Source of the DNA: Burkholderiales bacterium
GTDB lineage: Bacteria; Pseudomonadota; Gammaproteobacteria; Burkholderiales; Burkholderiaceae_C
Reading direction: 5' to 3'
DNA: 64,000 nt
NCBI GenBank assembly: GCA_028868825.1
Contig: JAGWTU010000014.1
Location: 1-64,000 of the forward strand
In this document: positions 8,881 through 23,214 of the stretch, piece after piece
How the letters are laid out: every line of letters begins with the position of its first letter
Numbering within the stretch: position 1 is the stretch's first letter
Translations under genes and position numbers: made by a program
The notes under the pieces: model-generated
Database searches by the model: none
Told to the model about the DNA's origin: nothing
The model's input: only the letters and a program-made list of their open reading frames with translations

Positions 8881-10005
8881 TCATTCCTCCTGTGGCAGTT
8901 CGTGGATCACCATGCCGACGGGTTCGGGCAGCGGCTGCAGCCAGGCCTTGTGGCGCAGCGCGCGCCCGCCGTCGTGGACGCCGAGCTGCCAGCGCCGGCG
9001 CAGGCGCTCGCGCGAGAAGTCGACGTCCTTGTTGTAGCCGTCCTCGGGATCGGACTTCAGGATCAGGCGCACGATGTTGATCGTGCTCGTGCAGCCGAGT
9101 CCGGCGAGCGCGCGCAACGTCTTGTCGCCGCGGCCCGTGTCGGGCAGGTGGCGCGCCAGGATCTCGACGGCGCGGCGCAGGTTCTGCATCGTGCGGTGGT
9201 CCTCGAGATGCTCGCGCGTGCGGCTGGCGTACTGGATGTCCTTCTGGCGCGCCATCGCGTCGCTGATCGAGCGCGGCTCGGCCTCGCTCGGGTCCCAGAG
9301 GTCGACCATGAAGCACAGCGTGTCGCGGCGCTCGGCGTCGTCCATCACGATGTCGACCGGCGTGTTCGAGTAGATGCCGCCGTCCCAGTAGGCCTTGCCG
9401 TCGATGATGACGGGCGGGAACCCCGGCGGCAGTGCGCCGCTGGCCATGATGTGCTCGGGCGTCAGCTCCTGGCGCCGGCTGTCGAAGGTGACGAGTTCGC
9501 CGCTGGCGATCTCGACGGCGCAGACGCTGCAGCGCATCGGGCCGTCGTTGAGGTAGTCGAAGTCGACCAGTTCCTTGAGCGTGGCGCGCAGCGGCGCCGT
9601 GTCGTAGAAGCTCGCATCGCGCGTGGGCACCGGCAGGTTGATGTTCAGCGCACTGCCCGGTCGCGGCTGGAAGAAGCCGGGTATGCCCAGCGTCACCGTG
9701 CCCAGCAGGTCGGCGGCGCCTATCCAGGGCATGAACCAGGCGCCCCAGGGCGAGGCCGCCAACGGCGCCAGCGGATCGTCGTGGCCGACACGCTGCCAGA
9801 ACTCGCGCAGCCGCGCGACGCGGCGCTCGGGCGGGTTGCCGGCGATGAGGGCGCCGTTGACGGCGCCGATCGAGGTGCCGACGACCCAGTCGGGCAGCAG
9901 CCCCTGGCCGGCCAGCGCCTCGTAGACGCCGCCCTGGTAGGCGCCGAGGGCGCCGCCGCCCTGCAGCACGAGGACGTTGTGGGGAGCGGGGCGGCGGCTG
10001 CTCAT
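8881..10005 (-). CDS. Patatin-like phospholipase with DUF3734 tail
   Basis: A 374-residue lipid acyl hydrolase. The oxyanion loop [18 protein letters not shown] is near residue 15, the nucleophile Ser45 is in GTSIGAVNG, and the catalytic-dyad Asp is in [11 protein letters not shown] near residue 207. The C-terminal region (from about 255, [20 protein letters not shown] onward) matches the DUF3734 tail seen in bacterial patatins next to polyhydroxybutyrate genes. It lies 46 bases upstream of bdhA in the same direction, so a joint role in lipid or storage-polymer turnover is plausible. No signal peptide, so cytoplasmic. Confidence 0.88.
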   Translation of the reverse strand: MSSRRPAPHNVLVLQGGGALGAYQGGVYEALAGQGLLPDWVVGTSIGAVNGALIAGNPPERRVARLREFWQRVGHDDPLAPLAASPWGAWFMPWIGAADLLGTVTLGIPGFFQPRPGSALNINLPVPTRDASFYDTAPLRATLKELVDFDYLNDGPMRCSVCAVEIASGELVTFDSRRQELTPEHIMASGALPPGFPPVIIDGKAYWDGGIYSNTPVDIVMDDAERRDTLCFMVDLWDPSEAEPRSISDAMARQKDIQYASRTREHLEDHRTMQNLRRAVEILARHLPDTGRGDKTLRALAGLGCTSTINIVRLILKSDPEDGYNKDVDFSRERLRRRWQLGVHDGGRALRHKAWLQPLPEPVGMVIHELPQEE

Positions 10006-10106
10006 GCGGCGTCATCGGAGCGGGTCATCGCCCCAGACTAGCACGCGCGCACGACCGCTGCCGTGGCTGGTCGCGACCCCGGATGACGGCCGCGCCGGTC
10101 CGCGAT

Positions 10107-11651
10107 CTAGTTCTGCGGCGGCTTGAACACCTGCACCGCCGCCGCCAGGCGCGCGGCGCGCTCGGCCAGGCCGGCCGCCGCGGCCGCGCTCTGCTCGACC
10201 AGGACGGCGTTCTGCTGCGTCGTCTGCTCGAGTTCGCTGACGGCCTGGCCGACGAGGCCGATGCCCTGCGTCTGCTCGACGCTGGAATGACTGATCTCGC
10301 CGATCAGCTCGCTGACGCGGTGCACCTGGTCGACGATCTCGCTCATGCTGCGGCCCGCGGCGTCGACCAGCTTCGCGCCGGCCTCGACCTGGTCGACGCT
10401 GGCGCCGATCAGGCCCTTGATCTCGCGCGCCGCGCCGGCGCTGCGCTGCGCCAGATTGCGCACCTCGGCGGCGACGACGGCGAAGCCGCGTCCCTGCTCG
10501 CCGGCGCGGGCCGCCTCGACCGCGGCATTCAGCGCGAGGATGTTGGTCTGGAACGCGATGCCGTCGATGACGCCGATGATCTCGCTGATGCGGCGGCTGG
10601 CGGTGGTGATCGATTCCATCGTCTGCACGACCTGGCCGACGACGGTGCCGCCGCGCGAGGCCGCGTCGCTGGCCCCAGCGGCGAGCTCGTTGGCGCGCTG
10701 CGCGGTGTCGGAGTTGTGCTTGACGGTGGCCGTGAGCTGCTCCATCGACGAGGCCGAGACCTGCAGGTGACTGGCCTGCGCCTCGGTACGCCGGCTGAGG
10801 TCGGCGTTGCCGCTTGCGATCTCGCCGCTGGCATCGCGCACGCCGCCGACCTGGGCGCCGACATCGTCGACGAGCGAGCGCAGGTTCAGTCCGGCCTGGT
10901 TCACCGCGCGCAGCAGCATGCCGATCTCGTCGACGCGGTCGAGGTCGACATTGGGTTCCGGGTTGCCGGCGGCGACCGACTGCGCCTGGCTCAGCACGCG
11001 GCGCAGCGGCGCGGCGATCTGCGCTTCCAGCCACCAGCAGCCGGCGACGGCGGCGGCCGCGGCGACGGCGGCCACCAGCGCCGGCGACAGGCCGGCCGCG
11101 GCCGCGGCCAGCAGCGCGGCGGCGACGCCGACGACGCCGGCGCGGATGCGCAGGCGCAGCGGCATCAGCTGCGACCACGAGGTCCAGGCCAGCCAGCCGC
11201 CGCGCACGATCAGTCCCTTGTGGAAGCGCTGGGCGCCCTGGCGGCCTTCGCGGAAGGCGGCGTAGACGCGCTCGGCCGCGGCGATCTCGTCGCGCCCGGG
11301 CTTCGTGCGCACCGACATGTAGCCGACGACGGCGCCATCGCGGCGCATCGGCGTCGCGTTCGCCCGCACCCAGTAATGGTCGCCATCCTTGCGCCGGTTC
11401 TTCACCAGCGCCGTCCAGGACTGGCCGGCGCGCAGCGTCGCCCACATGTCGGCAAAGGCCTCGCGCGGCATGTCGGGGTGGCGCACGAGGTTGTGCGGCG
11501 CGCCGATGATCTCGCTGCGGTCGAAGCCGCTGACCTCGAGAAAGGCTTCGTTGGCGTACGTGACGTGACTCTGGGTGTCGGTGGCCGACATCAGCGTCAC
11601 GCCGTCGCCGAACTCGAACTCGTGGTTCGAGACGGGCTGGTTGTTGCGCAT
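10107..11651 (-). CDS. Methyl-accepting chemotaxis protein with PAS domain (Aer-like)
   Basis: A 514-residue chemoreceptor. Residues about 10-125 form a PAS domain ([32 protein letters not shown]) like the FAD-binding PAS of Aer aerotaxis receptors. Two short hydrophobic segments follow at about 165-205 with little periplasmic sequence, then HAMP and the signalling domain with the conserved hairpin tip [20 protein letters not shown]. The C-terminus ends FKPPQN without a CheR-docking pentapeptide. The start at ATG 11651 is set by the PAS domain; the frame stays open far upstream in antisense to the next gene. Likely an oxygen or redox taxis receptor. Confidence 0.9.
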   Translation of the reverse strand: MRNNQPVSNHEFEFGDGVTLMSATDTQSHVTYANEAFLEVSGFDRSEIIGAPHNLVRHPDMPREAFADMWATLRAGQSWTALVKNRRKDGDHYWVRANATPMRRDGAVVGYMSVRTKPGRDEIAAAERVYAAFREGRQGAQRFHKGLIVRGGWLAWTSWSQLMPLRLRIRAGVVGVAAALLAAAAAGLSPALVAAVAAAAAVAGCWWLEAQIAAPLRRVLSQAQSVAAGNPEPNVDLDRVDEIGMLLRAVNQAGLNLRSLVDDVGAQVGGVRDASGEIASGNADLSRRTEAQASHLQVSASSMEQLTATVKHNSDTAQRANELAAGASDAASRGGTVVGQVVQTMESITTASRRISEIIGVIDGIAFQTNILALNAAVEAARAGEQGRGFAVVAAEVRNLAQRSAGAAREIKGLIGASVDQVEAGAKLVDAAGRSMSEIVDQVHRVSELIGEISHSSVEQTQGIGLVGQAVSELEQTTQQNAVLVEQSAAAAAGLAERAARLAAAVQVFKPPQN

Positions 11652-11749
11652 GGCAGGGCTGTCCTCGATCGAAGACGGCAAAACGGGGGTGCCCGCTTTA
11701 TCGGCCCCGGCCCCTGCGAATTGAGCGGTTTTTTCGCCGCCCCCGCGAC

Positions 11750-14224
<2,475 letters not shown>

Positions 14225-14340
14225 CGGGCGACCTCGGGCGCGGACGGAGCGCGGCGCGCTGGAGCGCACCGCTGGCCCAATGCTAGGGGAGGGTCCGGCG
14301 GCGACAGCCGCGGAGATGGGGCCCGATCGCCGGCCTGTTC

Positions 14341-14368
14341 CGGCCGCGGACGGCCGCGGACGGCCGCG
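14341..14368. repeat. Short 10-base tandem repeat
   Basis: The decamer CGGCCGCGGA occurs twice in tandem followed by a partial third copy, in the gap between the ATPase gene and the small DNA-binding-like gene. It is itself palindromic in part. No function is evident. Confidence 0.7.
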
Positions 14369-14406
14369 CGGCCGCGATACGTCACTTGCGCGGCGCCGAA
14401 AGAAGT

Positions 14407-14423
14407 GTATAAACGGTTTATAC
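14407..14423. promoter_or_regulatory. Palindromic operator GTATAAAC-G-GTTTATAC
   Basis: A perfect 8-base inverted repeat with a one-base centre, AT-rich in a very GC-rich gap, 26 bases before the ATG of the ribbon-helix-helix-like gene at 14450. Position and symmetry suggest a repressor site, possibly bound by the product of that gene; this is inference. Confidence 0.6.
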
Positions 14424-14449
14424 GATTACACGAAACCGTCATAAGCGTC

Positions 14450-14836
14450 ATGGCCACCACGAAGAACCCGCTGCACCACGCCACCGCCGAGGCGGCCGCA
14501 CCGCCGCCGCGGAAGGCGCCGGCGACGAAGACGCCACGGCCCACGGTGCGGACCGCGGCAGCGAAGCAGCCGGCCGCCGCGGCGCCGGCGCCGCGCGAGG
14601 CGAAGAAGCTGCCGCGGCCGCGGCTCGTGCGCGACGGCTTCACGATGCCGGAGGCCGATTTCGCCCTCATCGCCCAGCTCAAGGCGCGCGCGCTCGAGGC
14701 ACGCCGCGCGGCCAAGAAGAGCGAGCTGCTGCGCGCCGGTCTGCACGCGCTGGCAGCGCTCGACGCGGGCGCGCTCGCCACGGCGCTCGACCGTCTCGAT
14801 CCGGTGCGCATCGGCCGGCCGAGGAAGGGGCGCTGA
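14450..14836 (+). CDS. Small basic protein with ribbon-helix-helix-like domain
   Basis: A 128-residue protein. Residues 1-62 are low-complexity Ala/Pro/Lys/Thr (TAAAKQPAAAAPAPREAKK), like a histone H1-type DNA-binding tail. Residues 63-112 read RDGFTMPEADFALIAQLKAR, then KSELLRAGLHALAALD, which fits a beta-strand followed by two helices as in ribbon-helix-helix regulators. The tail IGRPRKGR is basic. A 17-base palindrome 26 bases upstream fits autoregulation. No precise family is recognised; a role in DNA binding is likely but unproven. The next gene begins 27 bases later. Confidence 0.65.
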   Translation: MATTKNPLHHATAEAAAPPPRKAPATKTPRPTVRTAAAKQPAAAAPAPREAKKLPRPRLVRDGFTMPEADFALIAQLKARALEARRAAKKSELLRAGLHALAALDAGALATALDRLDPVRIGRPRKGR

Positions 14837-14863
14837 GCGCCCGACCCGCGGGAGAACGACGCC

Positions 14864-15742
14864 ATGACCGACCACACCGCCACCTGGTGGACCTTGCTGT
14901 GCATCGCCAGCGCGATCAACGTCGCCGCCTGGGCCGCGTCGGCGCTGGCGCTGCGGCGACGCCAGGCCGCCGTGCACCCGGCCACGCGCGACGCGATGCG
15001 CATGCAGATGGCGCTCTCGGCCGTCTACGTGCTGGGCTGCGCCTACCGCTCGGTGTTCCCGGTGTTCGACATCCGCCGCCTGTGCCTGTTCGACACGCTG
15101 GCATCGAGCGTCATCGTCGGCCGCTCGGTCGCCACGCTCGCCGAGTTGTGCTTCGCGGCGCAATGGGCGCTGCTGCTGCGCGGCGTCGCGCGCTCGGCCG
15201 GCAGCGCGCCGGCGCTGGCGGTCTCGCACCTCGTGCTGCCGCTGATCGGCCTGGCCGAGGTCTGTTCCTGGTACGCGGTGCTGACCACCGACAACATCGG
15301 CCATGTCTTCGAGGAGACGATCTGGGGCCTGGCCGCGGCGCTGCTCGTCGCCAGCCTCGTCTTCGTCTGGCCGCGCTGCCGGCGCGAGCTAAAGCCGGTG
15401 CTGGCGGTCTGCGGCGCCGCGGGGCTGGCCTATGTCGCGTACATGTTCGGCGTCGACGTGCCGATGTACTGGTCGCGCTGGGCCCACGACCTGAGCGCCG
15501 GGCGGCCGTTCCTCACGCTGTCCGAGGGCGTCGCCGATGCCTCGGGGCGCTGGATCGTTTCGCACCATTGGCGCGACTGGCAGTCCGAGGTGACCTGGAT
15601 GACGCTGTATTTCACGGTCGCCGTCTGGCTCAGCATCTCGCTGATGCACGCGCCGCGGCTGTGGGGTGCCGAGAGGTCCAGAATCGGCGCCCTGCCCCAC
15701 GATCGCGCCGCGCCTGCACGCGACCAGGAGTTTGCATCGTGA
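14864..15742 (+). CDS. Hypothetical multi-pass membrane protein
   Basis: A 292-residue protein with about six to seven hydrophobic segments (near 8-28, 48-70, 78-100, 112-135, 145-167, 175-195 and 245-265). Loops carry conserved-looking aromatic stretches such as CAYRSVFPVFDIRRLCLFDT and WSRWAHDLSAG, and a late HHWRDW motif between the last two helices. I do not recognise the family. A GGGAG ribosome-binding site precedes ATG 14864. Its TGA overlaps the start codon of dgkA, so the two are translationally coupled, which hints at a lipid or envelope role. Confidence 0.7.
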   Translation: MTDHTATWWTLLCIASAINVAAWAASALALRRRQAAVHPATRDAMRMQMALSAVYVLGCAYRSVFPVFDIRRLCLFDTLASSVIVGRSVATLAELCFAAQWALLLRGVARSAGSAPALAVSHLVLPLIGLAEVCSWYAVLTTDNIGHVFEETIWGLAAALLVASLVFVWPRCRRELKPVLAVCGAAGLAYVAYMFGVDVPMYWSRWAHDLSAGRPFLTLSEGVADASGRWIVSHHWRDWQSEVTWMTLYFTVAVWLSISLMHAPRLWGAERSRIGALPHDRAAPARDQEFAS

Positions 15743-16128
15743 TGAAGTCGACCACCGCTTTCAGCTTGCTGCGCATCGTCCGCGCCGCGCGCTTCTCGGA
15801 GCGCGGCTTCCGCAGCGCCTGGCGCGACGAGGCGGCCTTCCGCCAGGAGTTGTGCCTGATGCTGCTGCTGGCGCCGCTGACGCTTTGGCTGCGGCTGCCG
15901 CACCTCGAGACGGTGCTGCTGCTGGCGCTGATGGCGCTGGTGCTGATCGCCGAGTTGCTGAACTCGGCGCTCGAGGCCGTCGTCGACATGGCGACGCGCG
16001 AATTCCATCCGCTCGCCGCCAAGGCCAAGGACTGCGGCAGTGCCGCCGTCTTCGTCTCGCTGCTGACGCTGGGCGGCGCCTGGCTGGTGCTCGCCGGGCC
16101 GGCGCTGTGGGAGGCGCTGACTAGGTAG
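15742..16128 (+). CDS. dgkA: Diacylglycerol kinase
   Basis: A 128-residue integral membrane kinase that phosphorylates diacylglycerol to phosphatidic acid, recycling lipid released during periplasmic glucan or lipopolysaccharide modification. The N-terminal amphipathic region (RIVRAARFSERGFRSAWRDEAAFRQE) with the conserved Glu, three TM helices, and the signature ELLNSALEAVVD are all present; size matches the ~120-residue family. A GTG lies directly before the ATG used here. It overlaps the stop of the preceding membrane gene and its last 8 bases overlap the 3' end of the convergent egtD. Confidence 0.93.
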   Translation: MKSTTAFSLLRIVRAARFSERGFRSAWRDEAAFRQELCLMLLLAPLTLWLRLPHLETVLLLALMALVLIAELLNSALEAVVDMATREFHPLAAKAKDCGSAAVFVSLLTLGGAWLVLAGPALWEALTR

Positions 16129-17065
16129 GGTCGGTAGGGCCAGCGCCGTCGCGCGCCGGGCTCGCGAGCCAGTGCAGCGTGAACAGCCGCGCCGGATCGG
16201 TCCAGGCGGCACGCGGCACGAACCCGGCGGCGCGCGCGAGTTCGGCGAAGGCCTCGTCGGCGTACTTGTAGGAATTCTCGGTGTGCACGCTCTCGCCCTC
16301 GGCGAACTCGAAGCGCTGCCCGGCCACCGTCACGACCTGGGCGCGGCGACTCACGAGGTGCATCTCGATGCGCCGCAGCGGCGCGTTGTAGAAGGCCGCG
16401 TGGTGCCAGGCGCCGAGATCGAAATCGGCCCCGGCCTCGATATTCGCGCGCGCCCAGAGGTTGAGGTTGAAGGCCGCGGTGACGCCGGCCGCGTCGTTGT
16501 AGGCGGCGTGCAGCAGCGCCGGATCCTTGACGCGGTCGACGCCGATCAGCAGGCCGGCGCCGCGCGTGATCGCCGCGATGCGACGCAACAGCGCCTGCGC
16601 CTGCGCGGGATCGAAATTGCCGATCGAGCTGCCCGGGTAGAAGCCGACGCGGCGTCCGACCGGATCGGGCAGATCGACGCCGGCGACATAGTCGCCGACA
16701 ACCGGCCGCACGACGAGCCCGGGATGGTCGGCGCGCAGCGCGGCGGCGGCCTGCAGCAGATGCTCGCCCGAGATGTCGATCGGCACGTAGCGCGCCGGCG
16801 ATGCGAGCGCGTCGAGCAGCATGCGCAGCTTGCGCGCCGAGCCGGCGCCGAATTCGACGATCTCGGCGCCCGGTCCGATGAGGTCGGCGATGTGCGACGC
16901 ATGGCGCTCGAGCAGCGCGAGTTCGACCCGCGTCGGGTAGTACTCGGGCAGCTCGCAGATGCGGTCGAAGAGCCGCGAACCGGCGACGTCGTAGAACCAT
17001 TTCGGCGCGATGGCCCGTGGTCGCGACGCGAGCCCGGCGACCAGTTCGCGCGCGAATTCGCTCAC
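16121..17065 (-). CDS. egtD: L-histidine N-alpha-methyltransferase (ergothioneine synthesis)
   Basis: A 314-residue SAM-dependent enzyme that trimethylates the alpha-amino group of histidine to give hercynine, the first step of ergothioneine synthesis. Recognisable parts: PKWFYDVAGSRLFDRICELP, the SAM-binding loop VEFGAGSARKLRMLL, FYPGSSIGNFDPAQA, and the C-terminal EGESVHTENSYKY that forms the histidine pocket. Its start overlaps the stop of egtB by four bases (ATGA), so the pair is one transcript. Length agrees with characterised EgtD (about 320). Confidence 0.95.
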   Translation of the reverse strand: MSEFARELVAGLASRPRAIAPKWFYDVAGSRLFDRICELPEYYPTRVELALLERHASHIADLIGPGAEIVEFGAGSARKLRMLLDALASPARYVPIDISGEHLLQAAAALRADHPGLVVRPVVGDYVAGVDLPDPVGRRVGFYPGSSIGNFDPAQAQALLRRIAAITRGAGLLIGVDRVKDPALLHAAYNDAAGVTAAFNLNLWARANIEAGADFDLGAWHHAAFYNAPLRRIEMHLVSRRAQVVTVAGQRFEFAEGESVHTENSYKYADEAFAELARAAGFVPRAAWTDPARLFTLHWLASPARDGAGPTDPT

Positions 17066-18252
17066 AGATCGCGGGCGAGCCGCAGCCCGCTGAACTGCCA
17101 GCGGGCTGCCGGGGGAAAGAAGTTGCGATAGCTCACGCGTTCGTGGCCACGCGGCGTCGCGCAGCTGCTGCCGCGCAGCACGAGCTGGCCGACCATGAAC
17201 TTGCCGTTGTACTCACCCACCGCGCCAGGCGCCGCGACGAAACGCGGATAGGGGTCGTAGGACGAACGCGTCCATTGCCAGACCTCGCCATAGGCGTCGG
17301 GCGGCGGCTGCACGCCGGCGACGGCGGCCTCCCATTCGAACTCGGTCGGCAGCCGCGCGCCGGCCCATTGCGCATAGGCCGCGGCCTCGAAGAAGCTGAG
17401 GTGGCGCACGGCCCGCGCCGGGTCGCGCGGCTGCACGCCATGCAGCGTGAATTCGCAGCCGTCGGCCAGCCAGTAAGGCGGCGCCGACCAGCCCTGCGCC
17501 TGACGCAGCGCCCAGCCTTCCGAGAGCCAGAGATCGACGCGGTCGTAGCCGCCGTCGTCGACGAACTGCGCATACTCGGCGTTGCTGACGAGCCGCGAGG
17601 CCAGCGCATGCGGCTGCAGCAGCACGGTGTGGCGCGGCGTCTCGTTGTCGAAGGCGAAGCCGGGTCCGGCGTGGCCGACCTCGACGAGGCCGCCGGCGTG
17701 GCGGATCCAGTTGGACGGCGGCGCATCCGGCGCCGCCGGCGGCGCGCCGGCGAGCACGGCGGGGCGCATGGGGTTCAGCGACATCAGGTGTAGGATGTCG
17801 GTGAGCATCAGTTCCTGGTGCTGCTGCTCGTGCTGGATGCCGAGCTCGATGAGCGGCGCGGCGCGGCGCGCGGCGTCGCTGCCCGCGCGGTCGACGAAGC
17901 GTGCCAGCGCCTGGTCGACGGCCTCGCGGTAGGCATGGACCTCGGCCAGCGACGGCCGCGTCAGCAGGCCGCGTTGCGGCCGCGGATGGCGCGGACCCAG
18001 CGCCTCGTAATACGAGTTGAACAGCCGTGCCCAGCGCTCGTCGTGGACGCGATACGCGGCGTCCAGCGGCTGCAGCACGAGGGTCTCGAAGAACCAGCTC
18101 TGGTGCGCCAGATGCCATTTCGTCGGGCTCGCATCGGGCATCGATTGCACGGCCTGGTCCTCGGCGCCGAGCGGCGCGGCGATCTCGAGCGAGCGCCGGC
18201 GCACCGCGGCATAACGCTGCAGCAGGCGCGATCGGTCTTCAGCCTCGTCCAT
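17062..18252 (-). CDS. egtB: Hercynine sulfoxide synthase EgtB
   Basis: A 396-residue non-haem iron enzyme that couples hercynine to a thiol (gamma-glutamylcysteine or cysteine) using O2. The N-terminal DinB-like half supplies iron ligands: His50 in KWHLAHQSWFFE and His141/His145 in QHEQQHQEL, the same three-His pattern as in mycobacterial EgtB. The C-terminal half is an FGE/sulfatase-modifying fold (PRHTVLLQPHALASRLVSNA, RLPTEFEWEAA, GSSCATPRGHERVSYRNFF). It is followed by egtD with a four-base overlap. No egtA, egtC or egtE is nearby, so the lyase step must come from elsewhere. Confidence 0.95.
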   Translation of the reverse strand: MDEAEDRSRLLQRYAAVRRRSLEIAAPLGAEDQAVQSMPDASPTKWHLAHQSWFFETLVLQPLDAAYRVHDERWARLFNSYYEALGPRHPRPQRGLLTRPSLAEVHAYREAVDQALARFVDRAGSDAARRAAPLIELGIQHEQQHQELMLTDILHLMSLNPMRPAVLAGAPPAAPDAPPSNWIRHAGGLVEVGHAGPGFAFDNETPRHTVLLQPHALASRLVSNAEYAQFVDDGGYDRVDLWLSEGWALRQAQGWSAPPYWLADGCEFTLHGVQPRDPARAVRHLSFFEAAAYAQWAGARLPTEFEWEAAVAGVQPPPDAYGEVWQWTRSSYDPYPRFVAAPGAVGEYNGKFMVGQLVLRGSSCATPRGHERVSYRNFFPPAARWQFSGLRLARDL

Positions 18253-18400
18253 CGTGCACGGTCCCCGTCATCGGTTGCGGCCGCCTCCTGGCCTCGGCCC
18301 AGTGTATGCGGGTGCGCAATATTCGTCGCCGATGCGCGATCACGACCGCCCCGGCGTCCCGATAATGGGTCGATCCTCCGGCCGGGCCATTACAGGAAAG

Positions 18401-19078
18401 ATGCTGCATCCCTTTCGATGCGTCGCGCTGCTCATCGCCGCGACGCTGCTGCGGCCGGCCTGCGCGAGCGCGCAGGCGCCACCACCCTGCCCGGCGACGG
18501 CCACCGCAGCATCGACTTCGCAGCCGCCTTCGCAGCCGCCTTCGCAGCCGCCTTCGCAAGCATCGTCGCGGTCTTCCGTGCTGCCGACCTCGCTCGTCGT
18601 CGAGGTCGACAAGCAAGGCCCGCGCATCATCATCGATGTCCGCGCCCGCGTCGCCGCCGGCCCGCGGCTGACCTGGCAGGTGCTGACCGACTACGACCAC
18701 ATGGCGGATTACCTTTCGCTGCTGCAGTCCAGCCATGTCGTCGCCGGCGCAGGCCCTGCGATCGAGGTCGAACAGGTCGGCCAGGCGCATCGCGCCTTCC
18801 TGCACTACACCTTCCACAGCCGGCTCGCGATCGAGCTCGACGAGGACCGCGGCGCGATCGAAGGCCGCCTGATCGACGGTGACTTCAAGCTCTATAACTT
18901 CTGGACGCACATCGCCACCGCCGACGGTGGCACGCTCATCACCCACCATGGCGAATACATTCCCGACGCCTGGGTGCCACCGGGCATCGGGCCGGCGCTG
19001 ATACGCGCCGAGACGCGGCGTCAGTACGAGGAGCTGCTGGCCGAGGTGCTGAAGCGGCGCGACGCAGCGAGCCACTGA
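18401..19078 (+). CDS. Secreted SRPBCC/START-like protein
   Basis: A 225-residue protein. It begins MLHPFRCVALLIAATLLRPA with a signal peptide cleaved near ASAQA, then a low-complexity linker with four SQPP-type units (residues 39-52) encoded by a 12-base tandem repeat. From residue 65 on is an SRPBCC/START-type fold: RLTWQVLTDYDHMADYLSLL, IEVEQVGQAHRAFLHYTFHS, and a C-terminal long helix PALIRAETRRQYEELLAEVL. Such periplasmic cyclase/dehydrase-like proteins bind lipids or polyketides; ligand unknown. ACAGGAAAG before ATG 18401 supports this start. Divergent from egtB. Confidence 0.75.
   Translation: MLHPFRCVALLIAATLLRPACASAQAPPPCPATATAASTSQPPSQPPSQPPSQASSRSSVLPTSLVVEVDKQGPRIIIDVRARVAAGPRLTWQVLTDYDHMADYLSLLQSSHVVAGAGPAIEVEQVGQAHRAFLHYTFHSRLAIELDEDRGAIEGRLIDGDFKLYNFWTHIATADGGTLITHHGEYIPDAWVPPGIGPALIRAETRRQYEELLAEVLKRRDAASH
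18517..18558 (+). repeat. 12-base tandem repeat in coding sequence
   Basis: TTCGCAGCCGCC is repeated three times in tandem with a partial fourth copy, coding for SQPP units in the linker after the signal peptide of the SRPBCC-like protein. In-frame period, so copy number could vary between strains without breaking the gene. Confidence 0.85.
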
Positions 19079-19108
19079 TCCTTGGTCGAATTCGGGAAAA
19101 CCCTCATT

Positions 19109-19122
19109 TGCAATCGATTGCA
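19109..19122. promoter_or_regulatory. LacI-type palindrome TGCAATCGATTGCA (site 1)
   Basis: A perfect 14-base palindrome with the central CG typical of LacI-family operators, in the gap before the helix-hairpin-helix gene. A second near-identical copy lies 104 bases further on, about ten helical turns, a spacing suited to DNA looping. Confidence 0.6.
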
Positions 19123-19212
19123 TTGATTCAGAATGAAGGCCATGCAATGCGACCTCGAGATGAGAGACAAAGCTGACGCAGCGCGTCGAGGTACAAACCG
19201 ATTATCTTGATA

Positions 19213-19226
19213 TGCAATCGTTTGCA
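19213..19226. promoter_or_regulatory. LacI-type palindrome TGCAATCGTTTGCA (site 2)
   Basis: Differs from site 1 by one base (one mismatched pair in the palindrome). It ends 33 bases before the ATG of the helix-hairpin-helix gene, so it could overlap that gene's promoter. Confidence 0.6.
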
Positions 19227-19259
19227 TTATTGCCAACCTATCCTTGCGAAGGGCCCTCC

Positions 19260-19493
19260 ATGTCATTCAATGAAACCGAGCGTCGCCAGCTGATCAACGC
19301 CCCCGGCATCGGCCCGCGCGTCGTCGAGCGGCTCGAACAGGTCGGCTTCGATTCGCTGGCCGCGATGCAGCGCAGCGGCACCGACGCCGTCGTCGAGCGC
19401 GTCTGCCGCATGCTGGGCAGCAACGCCTGGACGAACCGCCGCCGCGCCCTCAACCGGCTGCTGGCCGAGACCGCCGAGCGCGCACCGGCCTGA
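19260..19493 (+). CDS. Small helix-hairpin-helix protein
   Basis: A 77-residue protein with one helix-hairpin-helix element near the N-terminus: QLINAPGIGPRVVERLEQVGFDSLAAM. The second half is helical and basic (NAWTNRRRALNRLLAETAERA). The PGIGPRVVERL loop is the usual non-specific DNA-backbone contact. It resembles small 'helix-hairpin-helix domain' proteins of Burkholderiales with no known function. ATG 19260 is used; a GAAGGG lies before it. Two LacI-type palindromes sit in its upstream gap, an unusual amount of control for such a small gene. It converges on mmsA. Confidence 0.75.
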   Translation: MSFNETERRQLINAPGIGPRVVERLEQVGFDSLAAMQRSGTDAVVERVCRMLGSNAWTNRRRALNRLLAETAERAPA

Positions 19494-19519
19494 AGCCGGC
19501 GCCGCGCGGCGCCGCGCTT

Positions 19520-21037
<1,518 letters not shown>

Positions 21038-21236
21038 GGGATGGTGGGCATCGACGCGCCGGGAGCGGGCGCCGGGAATTATGGTCCGCGATGGCCCGCG
21101 CCCGCGCGCCGCGTCGCCCGCGCCCGGCGGCCGTTGACATCAAAGAGCTTGCGCTGATCCGCCAATAACATTCGCTTTACTGCGCCCGTCGCGGCGCCGA
21201 CGATGGCCGGATCGTTCCCCTTTCCTGGAGGTCCTG

Positions 21237-23201
<1,965 letters not shown>

Positions 23202-23214
23202 GCCGGTGGCGGCG

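Noticed and set aside
21134..21171. TTGACA upstream of acsA as a sigma-70 promoter
   Set aside because: No acceptable -10 box at 16-18 bases; the nearest TAACAT is about 26 bases away.
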